Below, piece by piece: positions 25,990 to 35,228 of a DNA stretch of 64,000 nucleotides. Under the pieces are notes generated by a model. It was not told where the DNA came from. It made no database searches and was given only the letters and a program-made list of their open reading frames with translations. The stretch's first letter is position 1. Every line of letters starts with the position of its first letter. Origin of the DNA: Aquimarina pacifica (GTDB taxonomy: Bacteria > Bacteroidota > Bacteroidia > Flavobacteriales > Flavobacteriaceae); the NCBI RefSeq assembly GCF_000520955.1, contig NZ_JACC01000002.1, positions 124,001-188,000 of the forward strand, written 5' to 3'. Both the position numbers and the translations under genes were made by a program.

Positions 25990-26910
25990 ATGAAAAACGA
26001 AGAAGTACAGAAAATTTATAACGAACTTATTTCAACCTACAAAAATCTTAAAGCCGAAGTTTTTGTTACTGAAATTCTCGAAAACTCAAATCTTGATTTT
26101 GAAGATATTGACATATACAACAAAAGTACTTTTTCTAGATCTTTTAGAAGAGATGTTATCAATTTTAGTGTAGATTCATATTCTAACAAAGAAGATAAAC
26201 TACAATTTAATCTTGCACGTAACGGAATGTATGATTCTTTGCCCGAAGGAGTTTTTCATGAACCCATAAAATCGAAGAGTCAACTATCCTACAAAGAAAT
26301 TAGACAAAAAAACCGAAAGGAAGAAAAATCTGCTCGTTCATTTTTTAGTCCTATTGAAAACGAGTTTTTTGTACAAAAAGTAAAAATAGAGAAAAATGAA
26401 CGTGTTCTTATCGACAAATTCACGAATCTTAAAAATAATTTCTTATTAGATTTTTGGGGACTCAATAAAAACATGCCCGAAGAATATAATGTAAAGCTAT
26501 TGCAGCTACTCCCATTTGCTCAAACCATTGCAGGAAACGAAAAACTAATTGCAATTAGTCTCGAAAAAATATTAGGGGAGAAAGTAACCATAAAAAGAAC
26601 CGTAAGAAAACAAGTAAAACATACAGAAGAGATATCAGACAATAGATTAGGTGTTGACTTAGTTCTCGCACTAAACGAAACACAATTCTCTTATCCAGTT
26701 TTTGATATTACAGTAGGCCCTATAAAAGCTAAAAACACAGATAAATTTTTAGAAAATGGTGTTGCTAAGCAATTTATTAGTATCTTTTGCGACTATTTTA
26801 TCCCAGTAGAAATAGATACTAAACTTAATGTAACATATTCAAAAGAAGAAAGTGCCTTTGTATTAAACGAAACTAACCACCCTAGAGTAGGTCTAACAAC
26901 GACAATATGA
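25990..26910 (+). CDS. tssG: T6SS baseplate subunit TssG
   Basis: The 306-residue product follows the TssG plan: an N-terminal strand pair with FSRSFRRDVINFSVDSYSN and LQFNLARNGMYDSLPEGVFHEP, then a basic helical linker (about 100-115), and a C-terminal part with LLQLLPFAQTIAG and VGPIKAKNTDKFLENG. It does not show a signal peptide. TssG pairs with TssF in the wedge. It overlaps tssN by 4 bases (ATGA at 26907-26910), so the two are translationally coupled. Subtype-iii TssG proteins diverge strongly from proteobacterial ones, so the call rests partly on context. Confidence 0.78.
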   Translation: MKNEEVQKIYNELISTYKNLKAEVFVTEILENSNLDFEDIDIYNKSTFSRSFRRDVINFSVDSYSNKEDKLQFNLARNGMYDSLPEGVFHEPIKSKSQLSYKEIRQKNRKEEKSARSFFSPIENEFFVQKVKIEKNERVLIDKFTNLKNNFLLDFWGLNKNMPEEYNVKLLQLLPFAQTIAGNEKLIAISLEKILGEKVTIKRTVRKQVKHTEEISDNRLGVDLVLALNETQFSYPVFDITVGPIKAKNTDKFLENGVAKQFISIFCDYFIPVEIDTKLNVTYSKEESAFVLNETNHPRVGLTTTI

Positions 26911-27782
26911 ATATGAATATGATTTTATTAGCAACCCTTAATGCTGATTTTTTAAAATTAGGGATTATTTTATTAGCCGTAAGCGCCATTTTAATGAGCT
27001 TTGTGTCCGGGCTAAAAAAATTATTCACAAAAAACAAGAAGAAATTCTTTTTATACATTCTAGTTACGTTATTGTTATTTGGACTAGTAGGATTATTAAG
27101 TAATGAAAAAGTACTAGATAATCTACCCTTAAATAATTTCATTAGTTTTCAGGTACTATTTTTAGTTTTGGGCATCCTACATGTGCTTGGATTACGCAAG
27201 TTCTTTCCTGACTTGTCTGAAAAAACTACGGATTTTTGGACAGAATTTTTATATACCATTGTTACTACCTTTTTAGGCTTAGTTGCTTTTATGTTTGTTG
27301 TTGGTATTTATAAACCAGAATACACTTATGTTTTCACAGCGGCATCTATCACATTTATTATACCATTTATGGTAGTAAAATTATATGAATTTGCTATTTC
27401 AGTACCTGTCAAAATATATAAAAAATGGATGTACCCTATTAACAAAAAAATTAAGGACCCTAAAAGTGATGAACTAGCTAACCCTTTGGTTATTTCCTTT
27501 GAGTTTAACAAGGGAAAAAATCTTGATCAAATTAGCAATTTCAGATTAAAAGCTCCCGAAAAAATGGAATTCGGAAAACTGTTTTATTTCTTTATCAATG
27601 ATTATAATGAGCGTCATCCAGAAGAAGAAATACAATTCCTTGACAGACAAAACAATCCATTTGGGTGGATATTTTATACCAAACCAAGTTGGTTTCGCGG
27701 GCAAAAACATATTGATTTTACCAGAACAGTAGAAGCTAACAATATTAAAGAAGATGATGTGATAATTTGCAGAAGAGCTTAA
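26907..27782 (+). CDS. tssN: T6SS subtype-iii membrane protein TssN
   Basis: The 291-residue product has about five transmembrane helices in the first 165 residues (for example FLKLGIILLAVSAILMSFVSG, FFLYILVTLLLFGLVGLLS, FLYTIVTTFLGLVAFMFVV) and a soluble C-terminal domain (about 185-291; LVISFEFNKGKNLDQISNFRLKAP style beta fold) that should face the cytoplasm. This is the layout of TssN, found only in Bacteroidetes T6SS, where it joins the membrane complex to the baseplate. It is the last gene of the rightward operon and is followed by a terminator. Confidence 0.85.
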   Translation: MNMNMILLATLNADFLKLGIILLAVSAILMSFVSGLKKLFTKNKKKFFLYILVTLLLFGLVGLLSNEKVLDNLPLNNFISFQVLFLVLGILHVLGLRKFFPDLSEKTTDFWTEFLYTIVTTFLGLVAFMFVVGIYKPEYTYVFTAASITFIIPFMVVKLYEFAISVPVKIYKKWMYPINKKIKDPKSDELANPLVISFEFNKGKNLDQISNFRLKAPEKMEFGKLFYFFINDYNERHPEEEIQFLDRQNNPFGWIFYTKPSWFRGQKHIDFTRTVEANNIKEDDVIICRRA

Positions 27783-27802
27783 TTATTCGTTAAATTTTTA
27801 TT

Positions 27803-27846
27803 AAAAAGAGAATTTTAGCATTTATGTTAAAATTCTCTTTTTTTTG
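27803..27846 (+). terminator. Rho-independent terminator after tssN
   Basis: A 15-bp AT-rich stem (27803-27817 with 27828-27842) around a 10-base loop, followed by further T residues. Confidence 0.85.
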
Positions 27847-28036
27847 GATTAATACCTTAATTAAAACTTTTTGTTAAATTCAATGTAATCTTTTTCTCTC
27901 ACTAAGATTTTTAAGACTAAAAAATATTAACATACATTATAATAATTTTAAATAAAAACGGTTATATTTATACCGTGCAAGTCACGTTTATTATACTTAT
28001 TTATTATTATTATTATTAATTTCAAAATTATTTATT

Positions 28037-28423
28037 ATGTCTTTTAAAGCAAAATTAAAAGTAGATGGAAATGAGTACAATGTACTTTTTTCTAGTTATT
28101 CATTAAGTCAGGAAACTGATGCTACAGGTCGTCCTTCTTCTGTAACTAGAGGAGGAATGGTTACAATCAAAGTTGAATCTACATCAGATTCTAAATTATC
28201 AGATTGGATGTTCAACAACTTCGAAATGAAAAGTGGATCAATTGCGTATTTGAAAAGAGATACCGACGCTACATCGAAAGAACTTAAATTTACAGATGCA
28301 TACGCTGTAAAATATAATGAAACATTTGATTCTACTGGGAAAGAGCCAATGGTAGAAACTATTACAATATCTGCCAGAGAAATTTCTGTTAAAGATGGAG
28401 TTCATACCAATGAATGGGTATAA
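28037..28423 (+). CDS. tssD: T6SS tube protein TssD (Hcp), copy 1
   Basis: The 128-residue product matches Bacteroidetes TssD: it begins MSFKAKLKVDGNEYNVLFSSYSLSQETDATGRPSS and has the ring-fold blocks TRGGMVTIKVEST and KSGSIAYLKRD, then FTDAYAVKYNETFDSTG and TITISAREI. TssD hexamers stack into the inner tube that is propelled out. It is transcribed alone between two hairpins, as expected for a highly expressed tube gene. Position 28037 has its own upstream region of 190 bases. Confidence 0.9.
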   Translation: MSFKAKLKVDGNEYNVLFSSYSLSQETDATGRPSSVTRGGMVTIKVESTSDSKLSDWMFNNFEMKSGSIAYLKRDTDATSKELKFTDAYAVKYNETFDSTGKEPMVETITISAREISVKDGVHTNEWV

Positions 28424-28447
28424 ACTCTGTTAACATAAAAATATGAA

Positions 28448-28477
28448 AAAGGGAGTGTGAAAACACTCCCTTTACTT
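28448..28477 (+). terminator. Hairpin with GAAA tetraloop after tssD copy 1
   Basis: An 11-bp perfect stem (AAAGGGAGTGT at 28448-28458 with its complement at 28463-28473) closed by GAAA. The following T run is short and broken, so termination may be partial and the hairpin may mainly protect the mRNA end. Confidence 0.75.
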
Positions 28478-28673
28478 ACTAACCAAAACCTATTGAATCT
28501 AACAATAAATTAGTGCTTTTTTTATTATAATAAAAAACAACCTAATAATTATTGAGTTGATATACACGGGTCACTTATAGTTATAAATCGTAAACATTTT
28601 CCCCACACTATCAAACAATTAAAAGCATTTTTTATTTAGGTGTTTTTAGTTTATAACTTTAATTCTAAGAACT

Positions 28674-29060
28674 ATGTCGTTTGAAGCGAAATTACATATA
28701 GAAGATCAGGAAATTACTGTACTACACTGTCGATTTAATTTTAGAAAATCTATAGATGCAAAAGGTCAACCTGTAGAAAGTATGAGAGGTGGGCAAATTT
28801 CTCTAAAAATTGAAGCTACCAATAAAATAGATTTTATTAGTTGGATGAAATCCAGTAATCAATTAAAAAGTGGTAAAATCGTATTTCATAAGCGAGATAA
28901 TATGGGAAGTATGACTACCGTAGAATTTTCGGATGCTCATTGTATTGATTACGAAAAAGAGTTTAATGCTATTGATGCTAATCCTTTTGTCACCCGATTT
29001 GTAATGTCTGTTAAAGATATAAGCGAAAACGGATCTGCCTTTGAGAATGATTGGTCGTAA
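28674..29060 (+). CDS. T6SS tube protein TssD (Hcp), copy 2
   Basis: The 128-residue product is a divergent paralogue of the copy at 28037-28423 with the same length and block order (MSFEAKLHIEDQEITVLHC, RGGQISLKIEAT, KSGKIVFHKRD, FSDAHCIDYEKEFNA, MSVKDIS). It has extra Cys residues and a different pore-facing and surface set. It leads the vgrG region, so it is likely a specialised tube subunit that carries the cargo encoded beside it rather than the bulk tube protein. This is inference from position and divergence. Confidence 0.85.
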   Translation: MSFEAKLHIEDQEITVLHCRFNFRKSIDAKGQPVESMRGGQISLKIEATNKIDFISWMKSSNQLKSGKIVFHKRDNMGSMTTVEFSDAHCIDYEKEFNAIDANPFVTRFVMSVKDISENGSAFENDWS

Positions 29061-29185
29061 AGTTAGCAATCTAATTTATTGACATACTCTAGCTTACTTA
29101 CTAAGAAAGGGATTTAAGATGTAGGTAAATGTACTGAACGCTACAATACACTATGCATATAGAATTATCACAAAATTTTTAATGC

Positions 29186-30613
29186 GTGAAAAAGCAATCT
29201 ATACTTATTGTTTTGCTTTTCTATGGATTTATTCTCTTTGGACAAAAGAAAATGAATCGATTAGCAGACTCAAATATATTTTTTACGCACACTAATATTG
29301 ATAATACTAATAGAATTAACTATTCGCATATTGGAGTACGCGAATTACTAAAGGATACAATAATCAACAATAAATCCTTTAAGAAATATCAGAAAAGTAC
29401 ATTTCGAGAATTTAAAAAAAATAAAATACACAATGTGTATTTTGAAAGCTTTAGAGATAGTTGTTATGAAAAAATGAATAACAATTTAGAGCCAATTCAC
29501 AAGATAAACATCAGAGCCAACAACGAACAGACAGGAATACTTTTCGGTAAAAAAGGAACTATTGAAATGGTATTTGATACTATCGATGACGGAACCAAAA
29601 AAATAATACGATACAAAAGTTCTCCAAGAATATTTTTTCTTAAAAGTGAACCAAACAAGTACATACGAGTGAGACCAGATCTTAAAGTCATAGAAATAGA
29701 AACCAGCGGGAGTAATCAAACTACTCATATGCTAGGATCACTATTTACCAAACTTTCTGATGGAATTAAAAACACTAAACCTATATCTAACTACACTGAT
29801 CTTAGTATTGGAGACGAAATACAGCTGGTCTATAAAAACATCAAATCGAATCAAAAAACAGGAGAAATCACATATGTAAATTCAAAACTAATTTCTTCAA
29901 CATATATAAAAGATACCACTACAAATAAAGGTAAAAAGATATATCTAGAAACAATACAATATTCATATCTAACCGAGCGAACAAATAAAAAAATCATATC
30001 CGTTGTTGTTACCCCTTCAGGATTAGTATATAATGATCATTTTTATGCGTTTAAAAAATACAATCCGGATTTTAGAATTTCGGACACCCCCGAATCCCAC
30101 ATTCTTTGTCAAGGATACACGAATGATACATTGGGAGATACTTTATTTCCGCGAATTATCACATACAATTCATCCTCGCATTTTGGTCAATATCAGCTGT
30201 TGCCCTATTTCCCTATTCCTATTTTTTATACGCTCAATCAAGATATAGAAATTACCTATATAAAAAAACATGGAAAAGAGTTTGGAAACAAAAGAAAAAC
30301 AGAAAATTCTGGCGGTACAAATATATCTTTTGATAGTATTGATAGCACTCCAATTTTTGAAGTAATATCTTTTGATCGTTTGTCCAACAATAGGTGTGAA
30401 ATTACCTATAGTCTAAATGAGACTGCAACAATAAAATGGATCTTACGCTCAAAAAAAAATATAGATCCTATAGAACTCGTAATAGAAGAAAAAAATACAG
30501 GAATTAATACGCAATCATTACAAATAGATGAGGTTACCTATAATGACGAATTTGATATTGCAGTGGTGCTTTATTGGAAAGAAGGACGAATTTATCAAAA
30601 AATTAATTTTTAA
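29186..30613 (+). CDS. Secreted/periplasmic protein of unknown function in T6SS region
   Basis: I do not recognise this 475-residue product. It starts at GTG (29186); an ATG four bases earlier is in another frame that stops soon. A signal peptide (about 1-19, ending LFGQ) leads to a beta-rich, Lys- and Thr-rich body. Position between the second tssD and vgrG suggests a role in the effector module, perhaps as an envelope-located immunity or accessory protein. No family signature was seen. Confidence 0.55.
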   Translation: MKKQSILIVLLFYGFILFGQKKMNRLADSNIFFTHTNIDNTNRINYSHIGVRELLKDTIINNKSFKKYQKSTFREFKKNKIHNVYFESFRDSCYEKMNNNLEPIHKINIRANNEQTGILFGKKGTIEMVFDTIDDGTKKIIRYKSSPRIFFLKSEPNKYIRVRPDLKVIEIETSGSNQTTHMLGSLFTKLSDGIKNTKPISNYTDLSIGDEIQLVYKNIKSNQKTGEITYVNSKLISSTYIKDTTTNKGKKIYLETIQYSYLTERTNKKIISVVVTPSGLVYNDHFYAFKKYNPDFRISDTPESHILCQGYTNDTLGDTLFPRIITYNSSSHFGQYQLLPYFPIPIFYTLNQDIEITYIKKHGKEFGNKRKTENSGGTNISFDSIDSTPIFEVISFDRLSNNRCEITYSLNETATIKWILRSKKNIDPIELVIEEKNTGINTQSLQIDEVTYNDEFDIAVVLYWKEGRIYQKINF

Positions 30614-30645
30614 GTCAAACTAATGAAACTAATACAATAGTACAT

Positions 30646-31428
30646 TTGAAGTATATAAGAAACATAGCTATTTGGTATATAATCTTTGGTGCATTAGCAA
30701 TAATAAGCTTTGTGGCATTTAAGATAGGAGTTCTGTTTTTTTTATTAGGATTAGTTTTATTAGCCATCCTATTGATACTGCATATTTCGAACTCAACTAT
30801 AAGTCAAGTAAAAATCCCCATACTGAGCACACAAATTTCTAAAGTATTTTTTGGATTACTTCCAATATTGTTCACCTTTTTTTCGTTCTGGTTTATACAA
30901 CGAGATTATAATCAAACACTTATTATACCCGAAGCATATGAAGGTGTCATTATTGTAGAGTATGGACAAAAAGATGGGCAATCAAAAAAATGGAATTGGG
31001 GATTTTTGGGTATCGGAGCTTCAAGAGAAATTACAATTGGTACTAAAGGGTATGCAAAAACACAATTTAGTATGAATACCACTGAACATTTTCCGTTACT
31101 CGGGAGTTCGAATAGAGCCACCAACACAGGAATGACTATCCTCTCTGAAAATGGAAAAGAGTTCCCTATAGATAACTTGCAAACAACTTCTTTTGATGAC
31201 CTAAAAAAGATATCAGAAAATATAAATACAAACACTCCAATTTTGTATCTTTCTGAGTATAGTATGCCTCCTTTAGTAGTTGGAATACTAACAAAACCAT
31301 CAGAATACTCTAAATACTTTCTTTCTGACAAAGAAATAACCGATATTCATGGTAGTGCATATACAGATATGAATATGCTAAAGCCTATGTATAAAAAAAA
31401 CATTTGGAAAACCTATAACCTGAAATAG
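30646..31428 (+). CDS. Membrane protein of unknown function in T6SS region
   Basis: The 260-residue product has three hydrophobic helices within the first 90 residues (about 9-27, 29-46 and 65-87), then a soluble domain (about 95-260) with a proline-rich EYSMPPLVVG segment. The only plausible start is TTG at 30646; no early in-frame ATG exists. It sits 32 bases after the secreted protein gene and 7 bases before the next soluble protein gene, so it is within an operon. A membrane protein next to a possible cargo protein could be its immunity protein. No family recognised. Confidence 0.55.
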   Translation: MKYIRNIAIWYIIFGALAIISFVAFKIGVLFFLLGLVLLAILLILHISNSTISQVKIPILSTQISKVFFGLLPILFTFFSFWFIQRDYNQTLIIPEAYEGVIIVEYGQKDGQSKKWNWGFLGIGASREITIGTKGYAKTQFSMNTTEHFPLLGSSNRATNTGMTILSENGKEFPIDNLQTTSFDDLKKISENINTNTPILYLSEYSMPPLVVGILTKPSEYSKYFLSDKEITDIHGSAYTDMNMLKPMYKKNIWKTYNLK

Positions 31429-31435
31429 CAGTAAT

Positions 31436-32398
31436 ATGAAACCAATAGATATCAAATTTCAATGTTATATACCTAAAGGAATAGGGAAACCGCTTTTAAC
31501 TTATTTTGAAAACAACCCTCTGTTTAGACCTGAGCGCATGACCAATTATGCTTGGTTTAAAAATAAACTTGAAGAGTATAGCGGAAAAGGATATTTATGG
31601 TTCCCAGAACCAGATATTGGAGAACCATTGGGACGATATGCATCTACTGATGACAGTTATTTTCATGATAGCGATCACACAGAGCATACTATTCGTATTG
31701 GAGTGCATGCAACCATACACCCAGCAAGTATTGGTTCTTTAGAAAAAACGAGCCCTAATGCCCTTTTTAATCACCCATTACATCATTATAAAGATCAATC
31801 TTGGGAAAAGAAGGCTCAACAACATTCTAATATGACCAAATTAGTAATTGCAAAAATTCGTCCAATTGTAGGGCCTAGAAGTCCATTATCAGGTATCCCT
31901 CTAAAACCTGTAAACAAATACGAAGGTATTTTTGAGTTCAGTCAAAAACGAGGTGTTGAACCCTCTTTAAAACCGAAAATAAAAGACTATCAAGCAATTA
32001 CTACAATAAGTGCTCCAGGTACACGTATCCCAAATGATGCATCTATTATCAATGTAAAAGGGGCTGGTGGCTATCCTTTTCTTGAACCCTTTGCACCAGA
32101 CATAGATTTTGATGTTACCATTCAAGTGAAACTAAATAAATATAGTAAATACATACAGGTATCCGTAAGCGGAGAACACAATTATTTCCCTGCTTATGAA
32201 TGTATAATCAATAATCAGGTGGTTTATAGTTTTCTACCAGAAGATTCTGGACCTGGTATGATTAATTTGAACTCAAGTAAGACCTTTAGTACCAAAACCG
32301 TTTGGATAAAACTTACAGATGCTCAAATCAAAAATATGCAAAGAAACCCTAATCAACTATTTAATCGCTTACAACCGTTAGTTGATCAGAAGAAATAA
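31436..32398 (+). CDS. Candidate T6SS cargo protein upstream of vgrG
   Basis: The 320-residue product has no signal peptide or membrane helix. It shows RYASTDDSYFHDSDHTEHTI near residues 68-87 and SGEHNYFPAYECIINNQ near 243-259. From memory this pairing, a D-x-x-x-F segment with a later (H)xFPAYExxI segment, resembles secreted DUF3238-like proteins of unknown activity; I could not check. It lies 47 bases upstream of vgrG, as cargo and adaptor genes often do. Function is unproven; it could be a structural or toxin protein. Confidence 0.5.
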   Translation: MKPIDIKFQCYIPKGIGKPLLTYFENNPLFRPERMTNYAWFKNKLEEYSGKGYLWFPEPDIGEPLGRYASTDDSYFHDSDHTEHTIRIGVHATIHPASIGSLEKTSPNALFNHPLHHYKDQSWEKKAQQHSNMTKLVIAKIRPIVGPRSPLSGIPLKPVNKYEGIFEFSQKRGVEPSLKPKIKDYQAITTISAPGTRIPNDASIINVKGAGGYPFLEPFAPDIDFDVTIQVKLNKYSKYIQVSVSGEHNYFPAYECIINNQVVYSFLPEDSGPGMINLNSSKTFSTKTVWIKLTDAQIKNMQRNPNQLFNRLQPLVDQKK

Positions 32399-32445
32399 AA
32401 AAATTATATTGTAGGAGATATTTACAACAAATAAATACTAAAATC

Positions 32446-34224
32446 ATGGCAGTACAGGCAACAACGTCACTTTTTATAGGAAGCAAAAAGATCACGAATT
32501 TTAAGTCTTACACATTGGACCAGTTCATAAATGATCATCACATTCTGGAAGTCATATGCCGAATGGATGTGCTGGATCAGTTAGAAGAATCCCTCGCAAA
32601 TTCTTCTAAAAACTTTCTGGGACAATCTATTTCTTTAGAAGTTATTTCTGATAATTTGTTTGAAAACTATAAGCCTTTACAATTTACAGGAGTAGTGGTA
32701 AAAATTGCCAGTAGAAAAGGTATGAATGATAGAAATGAAGTAGTTATTACTGCATATAGCCCTACTATAATAGCCGATGATGGTCCGCACTACGCTTCCT
32801 ATTGCGACACATCTCTTGATGACATAGTAAGCACAAGTTTTCAAGAATATGATCAGTCTAAATTAAAAACAACAATTCAGGCACAGAATACGGGGCCAAT
32901 ATTGTACTCAGTTCAGCATAACGAAAGTAACTGGCAATATATATCACGTCTTGCTAGACAATATGGTGAGTGGCTATATTATAACGGGCAGAATATGATT
33001 TTTGGTACCCCAGAGGACACAGATGAACTTGTGATGACACAAGGAAAAGATTTATATTCTTTTGCGATAGAATTGATCCCGTTACCCAACAGGTTTAACT
33101 TTTTTACAGGTGATTATACTGCCGATACGACGCATGAAAAGAGAACGGATGATGTATCAACTGGCGCTAATGGTTATAATAGTTTTGCCAGTAATGTAAG
33201 TCAGGGATTATATGCCAAAGAAACCCGCGTATGGGTAAATCAAGTAGACAGCCAACAGCAAAGATCTCAGTTAGACCAACAAGTCGAATTACGAAAAAAA
33301 GCTATCGAGCAACAACAATTTTCTGTAGAAGGAGAAAGTAATAATCCCGGAGTACGTGTAGGGCAAAAAATTAATATTACAACAGAAGGTTTAAGTGAAG
33401 GAAATTATAGAGTAACCAAAGTAAGACATTTTAACACTTCGAATGGTAATTATCAAAATACATTCGAGGCAGTCAGTACACAACTTGATGTTTTTCCGGA
33501 TACGAACCTTATGGCACACCCAAAAAGTGATTCTCAAATAGCTATTGTAACAGATAATGCAGATCCAGAAGGGTTAAGTAGAATCAAAGTACAATTTGCT
33601 TGGCAACAAGAAGACGGAGAAATGACCTCTTGGCTACGTATGCTTACCCCCCACTCTGGTGGCGAAAAAGGATTTCATTTTATCCCAGAGATTGGCGAGG
33701 AAGTACTCGTTGGTTTTGAAGGAGGAAATGCCGAAAGGCCTTATGTAATGGGTGCTTTGTACAATGGTAGTAAAAAAGCAGGAGAATGGCAGAGCGGAAA
33801 TAATGACGTAAAAGCTATTAGAACACGAAGTGGTCATACGATTGAATTGAATGATGCTAATGGTGCTGAATTTATAACCATTACCGATAAAAATAGTAAC
33901 ACTATACATATTGATACTGCTAATAATAATATAGAAGTTACTGCTTTAGAAAACATGACATTCAATGCAAAAAACATTAGAATAAGTGCCGAAGAAAATA
34001 TAGAAGTATCAGCAGGTAACGATTTTACCAAAAGTGTCGGTGAAAATTATAACGTTATTACTAAAAATAAGAATGTAATTGTAGAAGAAACTCTTTCTTT
34101 AAATTCAGCAAAGCAAGAAAATGTATCTGATGATATTACATTAAGCAGTAATAAAGAAGATTTAACGCTAGCTTCAGGAAAGACTGTCGATGTACAAAGT
34201 ACTGAAAAGGTAAAACTTTTTTAA
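32446..34224 (+). CDS. vgrG: T6SS spike protein VgrG (TssI)
   Basis: The 592-residue product has the gp27-like N-terminal part (about 1-350; TTSLFIGSKKITNFKSYTLDQF, then QHNESNWQYISRLARQYGEW and RVGQKINITTEG), a gp5-like OB fold (about 365-445; RIKVQFAWQQEDGEM, TPHSGGEKGFHFIPEIGEEVLV, NAERPYVMGALYNG), and a C-terminal beta-helix with short repeats (about 470-592; NTIHIDTANNNIEVTALEN). There is no extra C-terminal effector domain, so cargo is probably loaded through other proteins. The trimer forms the tip of the Hcp tube. Confidence 0.93.
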   Translation: MAVQATTSLFIGSKKITNFKSYTLDQFINDHHILEVICRMDVLDQLEESLANSSKNFLGQSISLEVISDNLFENYKPLQFTGVVVKIASRKGMNDRNEVVITAYSPTIIADDGPHYASYCDTSLDDIVSTSFQEYDQSKLKTTIQAQNTGPILYSVQHNESNWQYISRLARQYGEWLYYNGQNMIFGTPEDTDELVMTQGKDLYSFAIELIPLPNRFNFFTGDYTADTTHEKRTDDVSTGANGYNSFASNVSQGLYAKETRVWVNQVDSQQQRSQLDQQVELRKKAIEQQQFSVEGESNNPGVRVGQKINITTEGLSEGNYRVTKVRHFNTSNGNYQNTFEAVSTQLDVFPDTNLMAHPKSDSQIAIVTDNADPEGLSRIKVQFAWQQEDGEMTSWLRMLTPHSGGEKGFHFIPEIGEEVLVGFEGGNAERPYVMGALYNGSKKAGEWQSGNNDVKAIRTRSGHTIELNDANGAEFITITDKNSNTIHIDTANNNIEVTALENMTFNAKNIRISAEENIEVSAGNDFTKSVGENYNVITKNKNVIVEETLSLNSAKQENVSDDITLSSNKEDLTLASGKTVDVQSTEKVKLF

Positions 34225-34263
34225 TCTTTACCAATAAATACTGAATTTAGTTTTTGAATATAT

Positions 34264-35223
34264 ATGGAAGAAAAGGAGATAATTGATAAGACAACATCTT
34301 TGGTTGATTACCAATTAACCCAAAATTTAAGTGGTTTATATGCTAACTATGGTTGCCAAATTATTTTTGAAGATGCTTTAGGTAAAAATGAAGTTAGATA
34401 TAAACTTACTATTAAATATATAGAACAAGTAACTGAATTCACGCATCGTTTTCGAGTTGAAAGGGCGAATGAAATATACATTAATGATCAACCACCTGAT
34501 ACATTTATTGATGAATTAGCGTATGAAACCAGTAAAAATATTTACCCGATAGAACTTCTAGTAAATCACGATGGTTCTTTACTAGATATTTTAAATCATG
34601 AACATGTGGTTTCTAGATGGCCTGAAGAAAAGAAAAGAATAAAAAAGTATTATAAAGGTACCATGGTCGACAGGTATCTTACATTGCATGAAAAGACAAT
34701 ACTCAATCATGAGAAATTTTTAAAAAGTTTAAAAAAAGATTGGTTTATCAATCTATACTTTTCAAAAATATACATCAATTATTCTGATGAATATTTTGTT
34801 TTCAATAAAAAACTCTACCCAACAGCGGGTAAGGCAGCAGATATTGAATATGAAGTCAAAGAATCCATAACTGGGTATGATGATTCAAACACTGAAGAGT
34901 ATTTAATAAAAATTGAAGGAAATATTAATGATAAAAGGTGTGCCTTGGATATCGAACAACACTTGGATTATCCTTTTTATAAGGCTATGGATAGCAATGA
35001 AAAAGATCTAAAAGGCACCTGTAACATAACCTATATGGTTACGAAGACAACTGGAACTTTAGAAGGTTTTGAAGCTTTTTTTGATACTAAATTTGAGGAA
35101 CCCAAAAAAGTTACAGTCAAAATGTATTTATTAGAACATCTTGAAGAAGAAATTAGCACTCATACAGAAGAAAAATCTTCTGAAGGTTTTTGGGGCAAAT
35201 TCTTTAAAAAAATAACTAAGTAA
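34264..35223 (+). CDS. Unrecognised protein between vgrG and PAAR: candidate spike adaptor
   Basis: The 319-residue product has no signal peptide or membrane segment. It is acidic and shows alternating strands (SGLYANYGCQIIFEDALG, FTHRFRVERANEIYIND) and a basic helical middle (WPEEKKRIKKYYKGT), ending with FWGKFFKKITK. Position, 40 bases after vgrG and 5 bases before the PAAR-like gene, mirrors proteobacterial adaptors such as Tap/DUF4123 and EagR, which load cargo on the spike, but I see no resemblance to them. A role as adaptor or chaperone for the downstream effector is inferred from context only. Confidence 0.5.
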   Translation: MEEKEIIDKTTSLVDYQLTQNLSGLYANYGCQIIFEDALGKNEVRYKLTIKYIEQVTEFTHRFRVERANEIYINDQPPDTFIDELAYETSKNIYPIELLVNHDGSLLDILNHEHVVSRWPEEKKRIKKYYKGTMVDRYLTLHEKTILNHEKFLKSLKKDWFINLYFSKIYINYSDEYFVFNKKLYPTAGKAADIEYEVKESITGYDDSNTEEYLIKIEGNINDKRCALDIEQHLDYPFYKAMDSNEKDLKGTCNITYMVTKTTGTLEGFEAFFDTKFEEPKKVTVKMYLLEHLEEEISTHTEEKSSEGFWGKFFKKITK

Positions 35224-35228
35224 GAGAT

